Source: Chloroflexota bacterium
Lineage (GTDB): Bacteria > Chloroflexota > Anaerolineae > UBA4142 > SHND01
Direction of reading: 5' to 3'
Assembly (NCBI GenBank): GCA_016209205.1
Contig: JACQWQ010000097.1
Location: 1 to 47,132 of the forward strand
Length of the DNA stretch: 47,132 bases
The notes under the pieces are model-generated. The model was not told the origin of the DNA. It saw nothing but the letters and a program-made list of their open reading frames with translations, and did not search any database. The translations under genes were made by a program, and so were the position numbers. Numbering within the stretch: position 1 is the first letter of the stretch; the number at the start of each line of letters is the position of its first letter. This document shows, piece after piece, positions 13,292 to 21,491 of the stretch.

Positions 13292-15889
13292 ATGACCCAA
13301 TCATCCAAATTTCCCTCTCACGCCCGCGTCGTCATCATCGGCGGCGGGGTCGGCGGCGCAAGCATCGCGTATCATCTCACGTTGATGGGTTGGCGCGATG
13401 TTGTTGTGTTGGAACGCAGTGAATTGACCAGCGGCTCGACGTTTCATTCCGCCGGTCTGGTCGGACAACTGCGCACGTCGTCAAATCTCACCAAGATGAT
13501 TCGCTACAGCACCGATTTGTACCGCCGATTAAAAGACGAAACGGAAGTAGACCCCGGTTGGCGCGAAGTAGGCAGTTTGCGCCTCGCCTCGTCAAAAGCG
13601 CGGCTGGAAGAACTGAAATATCTCGTCGCCGTGTCGCGTTCGTTCGGTTTGCCGCTCGAACTCATCAGCGCGACAGAAGCACAAAAACTATTCCCATTGA
13701 TGACGACCGATGGCGTGGAAGGCGCGGTGTATTTGCCGACCGACGGTTACATTGACCCGACGGGTTTGACGATGGCGCTCGTCGCGGGCGCGAAAGCGCG
13801 CGGCGCACAATTTTGCACGCACACGCGCGTGCAAGACATTACCTTGAATGCTTCGACAAGCTCAGCACCGCGCGTATCTGCCGTCGTCACCGATCAGGGC
13901 ACAATCGAAACGGAAATTGTCGTGAACGCGGCGGGACAGTGGGCGGGAGAAATCGGCAGGATGGTTCGCGCGCCGAATGGCGAGCAACTGAATTTCCCGA
14001 TCATTTCGATGGCGCATTTGTATCTGATAACAAAGCCGATGGGGATTACGCAAACCTTGCCCCGAGGAATGAGGGGCTTGCCGACGCTGCGCGATCCCGA
14101 TTTGCTCGTGTATTTTCGCGAAGAGGTCGGCGGCTTGATTATGGGCGGCTATGAACGCGCACCCGCCGCGTGGGCGCTCGACGGCATCCCGCAAGATTTC
14201 AACGGAAAATTGTTGCCGCCCGATTGGGATCGTTTCGCGCCGTTGATGGAAAACGCGATTCGCCGCGTGCCCGAAATCGAAAACGCGCAAGTGAACATGC
14301 TGCTCAACGGTCCCGAAGGTTTCACGCCCGACGCGGAATACCTGCTGGGTCCGACGAGCGTGCGCGGGTTTTGGATTGCCGCCGCGTTTTGCGCGCACGG
14401 ACTCGCGGGCGCGGGCGGCATCGGCAAGGCGATGGCGGAATGGATTATCGAGGGGCATCCCGAATGGGATTTGTGGCGGCTCGATCATCGTCGTTTCGGC
14501 GCAAATTACGCGAGTCAAAAGTACACCCTCGCGCGCACGCTCGAAACGTACGCCAAGTACTATGACATTCATTATCCGAACGAAGAACGCGAGTCCGCGC
14601 GCCCGTTACGCCTTTCCCCCGCGTATCATCGTTTGAAAGAATTTGGCGCATCGTTCGGGGAAAAGACGGGATGGGAACGCCCCAACTGGTTCAATAGAGA
14701 TTGGAGACTAGAGACTAGAGCTTCCAGTCTCCAGTTACCAGTCTCCAGTGATCAGTCTCCAGTCTCCAGTGATCAGTCTCCAGTCCCCAGTCATCAGTCT
14801 CCGGTCTCCGATTATTCCCCGCGCGGCTGGGCGCGTCACAATTGGTCGCCCAATATCGGCGCGGAACATCTCGGCACGCGCGAACGCGCGGGCTTGTTTG
14901 ACGAAACCTCGTTCAGCAAAATTTCCGTGCGCGGTCCGGGCGCGTTGAAATTGCTGAATTATTTGTGCGACAACGAAATGGACAAGCCGATGGGCGCGGT
15001 GACTTATACACAAATGTTGAACCCGCGCGGCGGGATTGAATGTGATTTCACCGTGACGCGTCTCGCGCACGATGAATTTCAAATCATCACCGGCGCCGCG
15101 TTCGGCGCGCACGATTTGCAACATATTCAAACCCACGCGCCGGACGACGGCAGTGTGATCGTTGAAGATGTCACATCGCATTACGCATGTCTCGGTCTAT
15201 GGGGACCGCGGGCGCGCGATATTTTACAGCGCGTGACCAAATCGAATGTGTCGAACGACGCGTTTCCGTACATGACTGCGCAGCGCATTGCGGTTGGGGA
15301 TGTGCCGTGTTTGGCGTTGCGCGTGACGTATGTGGGCGAACTCGGTTGGGAGTTTTACTGTCCGATGGAGTATGGACAAAAATTGTGGGACACGTTGTGG
15401 GGCGCGGGGCAAGCATTTGGAATGGTGGCAGGCGGATATCGCGCGATTGATACGCTGCGCCTCGAAAAAGGATATCGCTACTGGAGCGCCGAAATCGGTC
15501 CCGATTACACGCCGTACGAAGCGGGCTTGGGCTTTTGCGTGAAATTGAATGGCGCGAACGGCGCGCCGAGAAATTTTGCTGGACGCGACGCGTTGGTGAA
15601 ACAAAAGGCGGAGGGTCTCGCACGCAAACTGTGTTGTCTCACACTGAATGACCCGACAGCAATCACCATCGGCAGCGAACCGCTTCGTTACAACGACCGC
15701 GTGATCGGTTGGGCGCAAGCCGGCGCGTACGGCTATTCCGTACAGAAAAGTATCGCGTATGCGTACTTGCCGATTGAACTTGCTGTGCTTGGCGCAACGC
15801 TCGACGTGGAACTGATCGGCGAACGCATCGGCGCAGTCGTCGCCCAAGACCCCCAGTGGGACCCAAAGGGCGAACGAATCCAATGCTGA
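13292..15889 (+). CDS. FAD-dependent DAO+GcvT fusion (dimethylglycine/sarcosine dehydrogenase-like), second copy
   Basis: 865 residues. HARVVIIGGGVGGASIAYHL (FAD fold), TSGSTFHSAGLV with the candidate FAD-linking His, GEIGRMVR and GFTPDAEYLLGPTSVRGFWIAAAF of the DAO domain, then a GcvT domain (RERAGLFDETSFSKISVRGPGALKLLNYLCDN...YTQMLNPRGGIECDFTVTRL) and barrel end (GYSVQKSIAYAYLPIE). Expected to oxidise an N-methyl amine and pass formaldehyde to tetrahydrofolate. The start is forced: homology to the paralog begins at residue 7 and no later ATG fits, yet the upstream sequence is pure TTCCAAC repeat without a ribosome binding site. In-frame repeat inserts occur at 13849-13868 (ASTSSAPR) and 14728-14816 (heptads CAGTCTC/CAGTGAT). 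Confidence 0.88.
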   Translation: MTQSSKFPSHARVVIIGGGVGGASIAYHLTLMGWRDVVVLERSELTSGSTFHSAGLVGQLRTSSNLTKMIRYSTDLYRRLKDETEVDPGWREVGSLRLASSKARLEELKYLVAVSRSFGLPLELISATEAQKLFPLMTTDGVEGAVYLPTDGYIDPTGLTMALVAGAKARGAQFCTHTRVQDITLNASTSSAPRVSAVVTDQGTIETEIVVNAAGQWAGEIGRMVRAPNGEQLNFPIISMAHLYLITKPMGITQTLPRGMRGLPTLRDPDLLVYFREEVGGLIMGGYERAPAAWALDGIPQDFNGKLLPPDWDRFAPLMENAIRRVPEIENAQVNMLLNGPEGFTPDAEYLLGPTSVRGFWIAAAFCAHGLAGAGGIGKAMAEWIIEGHPEWDLWRLDHRRFGANYASQKYTLARTLETYAKYYDIHYPNEERESARPLRLSPAYHRLKEFGASFGEKTGWERPNWFNRDWRLETRASSLQLPVSSDQSPVSSDQSPVPSHQSPVSDYSPRGWARHNWSPNIGAEHLGTRERAGLFDETSFSKISVRGPGALKLLNYLCDNEMDKPMGAVTYTQMLNPRGGIECDFTVTRLAHDEFQIITGAAFGAHDLQHIQTHAPDDGSVIVEDVTSHYACLGLWGPRARDILQRVTKSNVSNDAFPYMTAQRIAVGDVPCLALRVTYVGELGWEFYCPMEYGQKLWDTLWGAGQAFGMVAGGYRAIDTLRLEKGYRYWSAEIGPDYTPYEAGLGFCVKLNGANGAPRNFAGRDALVKQKAEGLARKLCCLTLNDPTAITIGSEPLRYNDRVIGWAQAGAYGYSVQKSIAYAYLPIELAVLGATLDVELIGERIGAVVAQDPQWDPKGERIQC
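14728..14816. repeat. In-frame CAGTCTC heptad array in flavoprotein linker
   Basis: Heptads CAGTCTC, CAGTGAT, CAGTCCC and CAGTCAT encode an SSDQSPVSSDQSPVPSHQ-like stretch between the DAO and GcvT domains. The paralog has a GATTACT/GATGACT heptad array (8203-8237) at the equivalent linker. Confidence 0.85.
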
Positions 15890-15952
15890 TCTTGTCCGCG
15901 CGCGCGTGAAACAAAAACCCAACTCGCGCGGGAAGAGCTGTAACAACTTGGC

Positions 15953-16094
15953 AACAATTCCTGGTGATTACCCACATCTTGTTCAAGCGCAGTTGGACTG
16001 CGCGTCGCCCTACGGCAGTATGCAATGCGCGCCGATGCAGTTCATCGGATGCATTGCCACTGCCTCTTAACATTTGTGGGGAATCACACCTTCG
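15953..16094. repeat. Possible MITE with GGTG(TG)ATTxCCCACA ends
   Basis: GGTGATTACCCACA near 15962 faces TGTGGGGAATCACACC near 16076-16091, an imperfect inverted repeat about 130 bp apart. A solo end (GGTGATTACCCAAATCTG) recurs at about 21465-21482. The gap 15890-16297 otherwise holds only a TGTCATTCC/GGAATGACA palindromic repeat (16140-16232). Confidence 0.45.
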
Positions 16095-16297
16095 CCTGAA
16101 TCGCCAGGACGCTGTCAAAGTCGTGGCGGGTGGGGAGGCATGTCATTCCAAGTCCTGAGTGTCGCGAAGGATTCTTCACTCCACTACGTTCCGTTCAGAA
16201 CTTGGCCTGAGCGTAGCCGAAGGAATGACAATCTGAGACTTGACGCCCTGGACGCGCTTGGAGATTTGCGTGCAACCGCGATTGGGGTTAGGATATG

Positions 16298-16330
16298 TTT
16301 CACATTATGATATTTGATTTCATATTATGA
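16298..16330 (+). promoter_or_regulatory. Direct repeat overlapping IclR start, candidate operator
   Basis: TTTCACATTATGA (16298-16310) and TTTCATATTATGA (16318-16330) are 13-bp direct repeats spaced exactly 20 bp apart, about two helical turns. The second contains the start codon (16327). Autorepression by the encoded IclR protein is the natural reading but unproven. Confidence 0.6.
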
Positions 16331-17220
16331 GACGACAAAAATCGGCGCCGCGGCGTCAAGCATACCCCGGCACCCAAGCCGTCCAGCGCGCGGTGGCGCT
16401 GCTCAAAGCATTTGACGAGGCGCGTCCCGAATTGGGCTTGACCGCGTTGACGCAAGCGGTGGGTTTGAACAAGGCAACGACGTACCGCTTGCTGACGGCG
16501 CTCGAAAGCGAAGGGTTGGTCATCAAAAGCGGTACGGGCGAAACTCTGCGGCACACTCGGGGCGGGCTTTATCGCCTGGGGCCCGAACTCATCGCGTTGG
16601 GCGTGCGGGCGCTGCGTTCCAGCGATTTGCGCGCGGCGGCGCGTCCCGAACTGGTCGCGTTGGCGAATGAGACGGGCGAAACGGTTACGCTCGAAGTATT
16701 GGCGGAAAGCGACGTGTTGATTCTCGACGAAGTGTTTGGCGCGCATCTTGTCGGCGCAACGCATTGGATCGGGACGCGCTGGCACGCCTACGCCACTTCG
16801 ACGGGCAAAGCGCTGCTCGCGTTTTTACCGGCGCAAGAGCGGCAGCGCATTTTGCCCGCGCGTTTAACGGCGCTTACCGCGCGCACGTTGACCTCGCGCA
16901 CGGCGCTGGAGGCGGAATTGGCGCAGATTCGTGAACAGGGTTATGCGCTGGCAAATCAGGAATTGGAAGCGGACTATAGCGCTATCGGCGCGCCGGTATT
17001 CAATCACGAAGCACGCGTGATTGCGGCAATCAGCGTCGGTGGACCACAAACGCGAATGACGCCGGAATGTATCAAACGGTTCATCCCGTTGGTGAAAAAA
17101 ACGGCGGCGCAGATTTCGCGGAATCTGGGATACGTTGACAAGTTGCCTTCGGAAGATCGAGTCTCACACAAAAGACGCCGCTTGCAAAGAACGCAAGCGG
17201 CGCAAAGGATCAAGAAATAA
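16327..17220 (+). CDS. IclR-family transcriptional regulator
   Basis: 297 residues. The N-terminal winged helix (VQRAVALLKAFDEARPELGLTALTQAVGLNKATTYRLLTALESEGLVI, about residues 17-65) is typical IclR; the C-terminal GAF-like effector domain shows LRAAARPELVALANETGETVTLEVL, HAYATSTGKALLAFLP and EQGYALANQELEADYSAIGAPVF...AAISVGGP. The gene ends 3 bases before the GcvT-like gene, so the two are co-transcribed and it probably controls that gene and the neighbouring demethylation genes in response to a small organic ligand. Confidence 0.95.
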   Translation: MRRQKSAPRRQAYPGTQAVQRAVALLKAFDEARPELGLTALTQAVGLNKATTYRLLTALESEGLVIKSGTGETLRHTRGGLYRLGPELIALGVRALRSSDLRAAARPELVALANETGETVTLEVLAESDVLILDEVFGAHLVGATHWIGTRWHAYATSTGKALLAFLPAQERQRILPARLTALTARTLTSRTALEAELAQIREQGYALANQELEADYSAIGAPVFNHEARVIAAISVGGPQTRMTPECIKRFIPLVKKTAAQISRNLGYVDKLPSEDRVSHKRRRLQRTQAAQRIKK

Positions 17221-17223
17221 TCT

Positions 17224-18321
17224 ATGCTGCAAGGCACACCATTTCATCCGCGCACGGCGGCGCTGTGTCAGGGGCGCAATTGGCGGCGCTGGAGCAAATA
17301 TGTCGTGGCGGGTTCGTACGAATTGTCTCCGGAACGCGAGTATTGGGCGATTCGCAATTCTGCCGCGCTGCTCGACGTGACGCCGCTGTACAAATATCTC
17401 TTTAGCGGACGCGACGCCGCGCGCGTCGTCAATCGCATCGTGACGCGTAATGTCGAAAAATGCGCGGTGCATCAAGTGATGTACACGCCGTGGTGCAATG
17501 AGCACGGCCAAGTGTTGGACGACGGCACGGTTGCACGACTCGACGAGAATGTGTTTCGCGTCACGTCTGCCGATCCGAACTATCGCTGGTTTTGTGAGAA
17601 CGCGTATGGGTTCGACGTGCATTTGCAGGACGTTTCGGACACAACCGCCGCGCTCGCGCTGCAAGGTCCGTTGTCGCGTGAAATCTTGAAACAAAGCGCG
17701 GACGCGAACTTGGACGCGCTCGGTTATTTTCGCCTCACTCCTGCGCGTTTGCGCAACATTCGCGTGACGATTTCGCGTACGGGCTATACCGGCGATTTAG
17801 GGTACGAGATTTGGTGTGAGGCGCAAGACGCGCTCGCGTTGTGGGACACGTTGATGGAGGTGGGCGACGCGTACGGCATTACGCCGACGGGAATCCTCGC
17901 GTTGGACATGGCGCGCATCGAAGCAGGTCTAATTTTGATTGATAAAGAAAATTTTGTCGGCAAACGCGCGTTGGTGCAAGAAAAACAGCGCGGCTTTGAG
18001 TGGCAGTTCATGGGCTTGGACGTGGAATGGGAATCGCTGGAAGAGATTTACGCGCGCAAAGGTCTGCATCCGCAATTGCCCATGACCGCGTGGCGCGCCA
18101 GCACACCGTTGTATGTCGAAAACAAACAGGTCGGTTACGCCTCGAGCGGCGTGTGGTCGCCGCTGTTGAAAAAATACATCGCGCTGGCGCACCTGCGCAA
18201 ACCGCATTTCGAGCCGGGGTATTGGGTGGACATGGAAGTGACAGTGGAGCACGAACGGCAGACGGCGCGGGCGCGGGTGGTGAAGCTGCCGTTTTTGGAG
18301 TTGGAGAGAAAGAGAAAGTAG
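17224..18321 (+). CDS. GcvT-like aminomethyltransferase / folate-dependent demethylase
   Basis: 365 residues. The folate-binding domain includes EYWAIRNSAALLDVTPLYKYLFSGRDAARVVNRIVTRNV, YTPWCNEHGQVLDDGTVARLDENVFRVTSADPNYRWF, and RTGYTGDLGYEIWCE, which match the T-protein/DmdA family. It likely transfers a methyl or methylene group from a substrate to tetrahydrofolate. It is separate from the fused GcvT domains of the two flavoproteins, so it may act on another substrate or on a product such as sarcosine. The ATG follows the IclR stop by 3 bases. The C-terminal KRK is followed at once by a heptad array. Confidence 0.88.
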   Translation: MLQGTPFHPRTAALCQGRNWRRWSKYVVAGSYELSPEREYWAIRNSAALLDVTPLYKYLFSGRDAARVVNRIVTRNVEKCAVHQVMYTPWCNEHGQVLDDGTVARLDENVFRVTSADPNYRWFCENAYGFDVHLQDVSDTTAALALQGPLSREILKQSADANLDALGYFRLTPARLRNIRVTISRTGYTGDLGYEIWCEAQDALALWDTLMEVGDAYGITPTGILALDMARIEAGLILIDKENFVGKRALVQEKQRGFEWQFMGLDVEWESLEEIYARKGLHPQLPMTAWRASTPLYVENKQVGYASSGVWSPLLKKYIALAHLRKPHFEPGYWVDMEVTVEHERQTARARVVKLPFLELERKRK

Positions 18322-18585
18322 AGAAACGAGAGACGAGAGACGAGAAGCGAGAGACGAGAAGCGAGAGGCGAGAGACGAGAGACGAGAGACGAGAAGCGAG
18401 AGACGAGAGACGAGAAGCGAGAGACGAGAGACGAGAAGCGAGAGACGAGAAGCGAGAAACGAGAGACGAGAGACGAGAGACGAGAGACGAGAAGCGAGAG
18501 ACGAGAGACGAGAAGCGAGAGACGAGAGACGAGAAGCGAGAGACGAGAGACGAGAAACGAGAAACGAGAGGCGAGAGAGGAGAGA
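18316..18585. repeat. 7-bp tandem array (GAGACGA/GAAGCGA)
   Basis: About 270 bp of heptads GAGACGA, GAAGCGA, GAAACGA and GAGGCGA directly after the GcvT-like stop codon. The purine-rich end of the array (AGAGAGGAC) supplies the apparent ribosome binding site for the next gene at 18590. Confidence 0.95.
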
Positions 18586-18589
18586 GGAC

Positions 18590-19102
18590 ATGATGGACTA
18601 TTCGCAATGGGAAAATACAGTCCCCGAAGCATTAAAGCGCGATTCGGTTTGGAAGATAGAAGCATATCGTTTGGCGGAGTTTGTTGCAGATGTGGCGTGG
18701 CCCGATGTGACAGTGTTGATGCGAGACCGTCGAACATTGGATTTATCGGGGCAGCTGTATGAGGCGTTAGGTTCGATTGGCGCAAATTTGGCAGAAGGTT
18801 ATTCACGCGGTTCGAACAAAGATCGAGTGCGCTTTTACGAATATTCTCTCGGCTCGACGCGTGAAAGCAAGAGCTGGTATTTCAAAGGACGACATGTTTT
18901 GGGACAGTCGGTTTTGGAGCATCGCTTGAAACTGCTCAATCAAATCACCTGGCTCTTGTTGAAAATGATTCCTGAACAACGCGGTTACGCGATTCGTGAG
19001 GAAGGTGCAGTTTACGAAACTGGCACGGCTGCGGACGAAGCGATCTTGCCGTTGCCCGCCGAAGAATTTGATGCCGTTCTCAAAAACATCCCGCTTCCAT
19101 AA
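18590..19102 (+). CDS. Four-helix bundle protein (23S rRNA intervening-sequence / S23 family)
   Basis: 170 residues (ATG at 18590 or 18593). WKIEAYRLAEFVADVAWPDV...DRRTLDLSGQLYEALGSIGANLAEGYSRGSNKDRVRFYEYSLGSTRESKSWYFKGRHVL matches the TIGR02436/S23 family, in which IxxNIAEGxxR and the ALGSxxE segment are conserved. Function is unknown; related genes are found inside 23S rRNA intervening sequences and next to mobile or repeat-rich regions. The C-terminal 45 residues (EEGAVYETGTAADEA...) extend past the usual domain. It lies between two heptad arrays, unrelated to the catabolic genes around it. Confidence 0.8.
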   Translation: MMDYSQWENTVPEALKRDSVWKIEAYRLAEFVADVAWPDVTVLMRDRRTLDLSGQLYEALGSIGANLAEGYSRGSNKDRVRFYEYSLGSTRESKSWYFKGRHVLGQSVLEHRLKLLNQITWLLLKMIPEQRGYAIREEGAVYETGTAADEAILPLPAEEFDAVLKNIPLP

Positions 19103-19104
19103 TT

Positions 19105-19155
19105 ATCTCGCATCTCGCATCTCGCGTCTCGCATCTCGCGTCTCGTTTTTCGTTT
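19105..19155. repeat. 7-bp tandem array (TCTCGCA/TCTCGCG)
   Basis: Seven heptads TCTCGCA/TCTCGCG/TCTCGTT. The motif is close to the reverse complement of the array at 18316-18585, so the two flank the S23-family gene in near-inverted orientation. Confidence 0.85.
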
Positions 19156-19175
19156 CTCACATCAGGTGAACGAAT

Positions 19176-20786
19176 ATGTCAAAATCATACGACGCTATCG
19201 TCATCGGCGGCGGACACAACGGGCTGATCAACGCCGCGTATCTCGCCCGCGCGGGGAAAAAAGTGTTGGTGCTCGAACGACGCCATCTCGTCGGCGGCGC
19301 GGCGGTGACGGAGGAAATTTTTCCCGGTTTCAAATTTTCGGAATTTTCGTACGTCGTCAGTTTGCTGCGTCCCGAAATTATCCGCGAGCTCGAACTGCCG
19401 AAACACGGTTTGGAAATTCTGCCGCTGCCCAGCACGTTCACGCCGTTGGAAAATGGCGATTACATCGCGTTTTGGGACGACCACGAAGAAACGCGCAAAG
19501 AAATTTATCGCCATTCGCCGCGCGACGCGGACGCGTACGACGAATACGGGCGCTTGATGTATCATATCGCCAAAGCGGTGCGTCCGATTCTCAGCATGAT
19601 TCCCGGCGACCCGACCTCGCTCAGTCCGCGCGATTTGAAATCCTTGTTGCAGCTCGGACGGCACATGCAAAATCTCGGCGAAGAACGATTTTACGATTTG
19701 TATAAACTGATGACGTCGAGTTCCGCCGATTATTTGGACGAGTGGTTCGAGACCGATGGATTGAAAGGGACGAAAGCGGCAAGCGGCATCATCGGCACGT
19801 TCTTGGGACCGCGTTCGCCCGGCACGGCGTACGTTTTGTTGCATCACTACATGGGCGAAATTGACGGCGCGTTTCGCGCGTGGGGTTTTGCCAAAGGCGG
19901 CACGGGCGGCATCAGCGAAGCGCTGGCGAATGCGGCGCGCGCGCAAGGCGCAGAGATTCGCTGCAACGCGCCCGTCGCACACATCCTCGTGAAAAATGGT
20001 CGCGCGGTCGGCGTGGCGTTGGACAATGGCGATGAATTGTATGCCAACACGATCGTGTCGTCGCTCGACCCCAAACGCACGTTCTTGAAATTGATCGCGG
20101 AGCAAGAACTGCCGTCCGATTTCGTTCACGACATTCGTCGCTACAAAACGCGCGGTTCGTCGGGCAAAGTCAATCTCGCGCTCGACGGTCTGCCAAAATT
20201 TACGGCAATGGCGGATGCGGTGCGCATGAGCGCGCTGCGCGGTGCGATTTCCATTTCACCGAGCGTCGAACATCTGGAACGCGCGTACGACGATGCCAAG
20301 TACGGAAATTTTTCGCGGCGTCCGTACATGGACATGATTATTCCGTCGCTAATTGATCCAGGCATGGCGCCGCCGGGCAAACATGTCGCGTCCATTTTCG
20401 TGCAATACGCGCCGTACACTCTCAACGGCGGCTGGAATCCCTCGACAAGCTCGGGACAGGCTTCACCGCGCGAAGCATTCGGCGACGCGGTCATCAACAC
20501 GCTCGCAGAATTTGCGCCCAACATCAAAGATATTATTTTGTATCGTCAAGTGCTGACGCCATGGGATGTGGAACAAATCACGGGCTTGACCGAAGGCAAC
20601 ATTTTCGCGGGCGAACTCGCGCTGCATCAACTCTTTTTCTTGCGCCCGTCGCCACAATGGGCAAATTATCGTACGCCGGTAAAGAATTTATATCAATGCG
20701 GTTCGGGCACCCATCCGGGGGGAGGGATTATGGGCGCGGGCGGACGACTCGCGGCGATGGAGATTCTAAAGCATGGCGCGGGTTAG
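19176..20786 (+). CDS. PYROXD2/phytoene-dehydrogenase-like FAD oxidoreductase
   Basis: 536 residues. The N-terminal YDAIVIGGGHNGLINAAYLARAGKKVLVLERRHLVGGAAVTEEIFPGFKFSEFSYVVSLLRPE is the CrtI/PYROXD2-type FAD-binding signature, and the C-terminus NLYQCGSGTHPGGGIMGAGGRLAAMEIL is the matching C-terminal FAD motif. Substrate unknown; family members oxidise amines or desaturate carbon-carbon bonds. A paralog (frameshifted) follows at 22416. An in-frame PSTSSGQASP insert (20437-20463), from the dispersed CCCTCGACAAGCTCGGGACAGG repeat, sits right after VQYAPYTLNGGW. Confidence 0.9.
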   Translation: MSKSYDAIVIGGGHNGLINAAYLARAGKKVLVLERRHLVGGAAVTEEIFPGFKFSEFSYVVSLLRPEIIRELELPKHGLEILPLPSTFTPLENGDYIAFWDDHEETRKEIYRHSPRDADAYDEYGRLMYHIAKAVRPILSMIPGDPTSLSPRDLKSLLQLGRHMQNLGEERFYDLYKLMTSSSADYLDEWFETDGLKGTKAASGIIGTFLGPRSPGTAYVLLHHYMGEIDGAFRAWGFAKGGTGGISEALANAARAQGAEIRCNAPVAHILVKNGRAVGVALDNGDELYANTIVSSLDPKRTFLKLIAEQELPSDFVHDIRRYKTRGSSGKVNLALDGLPKFTAMADAVRMSALRGAISISPSVEHLERAYDDAKYGNFSRRPYMDMIIPSLIDPGMAPPGKHVASIFVQYAPYTLNGGWNPSTSSGQASPREAFGDAVINTLAEFAPNIKDIILYRQVLTPWDVEQITGLTEGNIFAGELALHQLFFLRPSPQWANYRTPVKNLYQCGSGTHPGGGIMGAGGRLAAMEILKHGAG

Positions 20787-20797
20787 TGGATGACCAA

Positions 20798-21160
20798 TTA
20801 TTGCTTTTTCAATTTTCGAAAGCGATGTCTGCCGGGTTCTACGACAACAAACGATTGTCTCAATTCGTCTTCGGTGTGTTCGTCAAGAACGCGCTCCAAT
20901 TCGGCATGGACAGCGTTCTGCGTGGAGGGCAAAATTCGGAGAAAAATGACGCCTGCGCCTAAACCCTGAACAAAGATGAGATTGCCAAAGTCGTGGTCTC
21001 TGGAAACAAAAATGCGTTCTTGTGTGCGTGCGGTTTCAAGCAGCACAGTGTCATCTGCTTGCGCGAGTCCAAGTTCGGCAACGGGGACAACATCATGCCC
21101 GAGCGCGTTAAGAAAGCGCACGGTGACATTGTAAACATCTTGGTCAATCAAAAATCTCAT
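20798..21160 (-). CDS. DUF5615 PIN-like protein, probable toxin
   Basis: 120 residues. MRFLIDQDVYNVTVRFLNALGHDVVPVAELGLAQADDTVLLETARTQERIFVSRDHDFGNLIF shows the conserved early Asp, the ADDxxLLxxA helix and the TxDxDF-like acidic motif of DUF5615. Its start overlaps the stop of the upstream DUF433 gene by 4 bases (21157-21160), the usual arrangement for this toxin-antitoxin family. Both are on the strand opposite the surrounding catabolic genes, as expected for an inserted module. Confidence 0.88.
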   Translation of the reverse strand: MRFLIDQDVYNVTVRFLNALGHDVVPVAELGLAQADDTVLLETARTQERIFVSRDHDFGNLIFVQGLGAGVIFLRILPSTQNAVHAELERVLDEHTEDELRQSFVVVEPGRHRFRKLKKQ

Positions 21161-21390
21161 GCGGCTGTGGGCAAGATGTGAATTTCTTCGGCTGCCATCA
21201 GATCAATGGCGTATTGGATGCACGCTTGAACATCGTCAATTTCAAGCGCGGGATAATAGTCACGCACGATAATGTCAAAGGGGATATTCTCGCGCACTAA
21301 CTCCATAACATTTTGCACCGTGATACGCGTGCCTGCGATACACGGTTTTCCAAAATGAATATTTGGGTCAACTTGGATTCTTGTTTTCAT
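21157..21390 (-). CDS. DUF433 antitoxin
   Basis: 77 residues, the minimal family size: RIQVDPNIHFGKPCIAGTRITVQNVMELVRENIPFDIIVRDYYPALEIDDVQACIQYA contains the full DPxxxxGKPxIxGTRIxV core and the HTH. It partners with the DUF5615 gene at 20798. The two longer DUF433 proteins earlier in the window have basic N-terminal tails that this one lacks. Confidence 0.9.
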   Translation of the reverse strand: MKTRIQVDPNIHFGKPCIAGTRITVQNVMELVRENIPFDIIVRDYYPALEIDDVQACIQYAIDLMAAEEIHILPTAA

Positions 21391-21491
21391 TCACTGCCTC
21401 GTTCGAGCAACTCATTATTTACACAGCAAGTATATCACAAGCGCGCAACGCCCAGTTCAACTGGTGATTACCCAAATCTGTTTGGAGGCAG

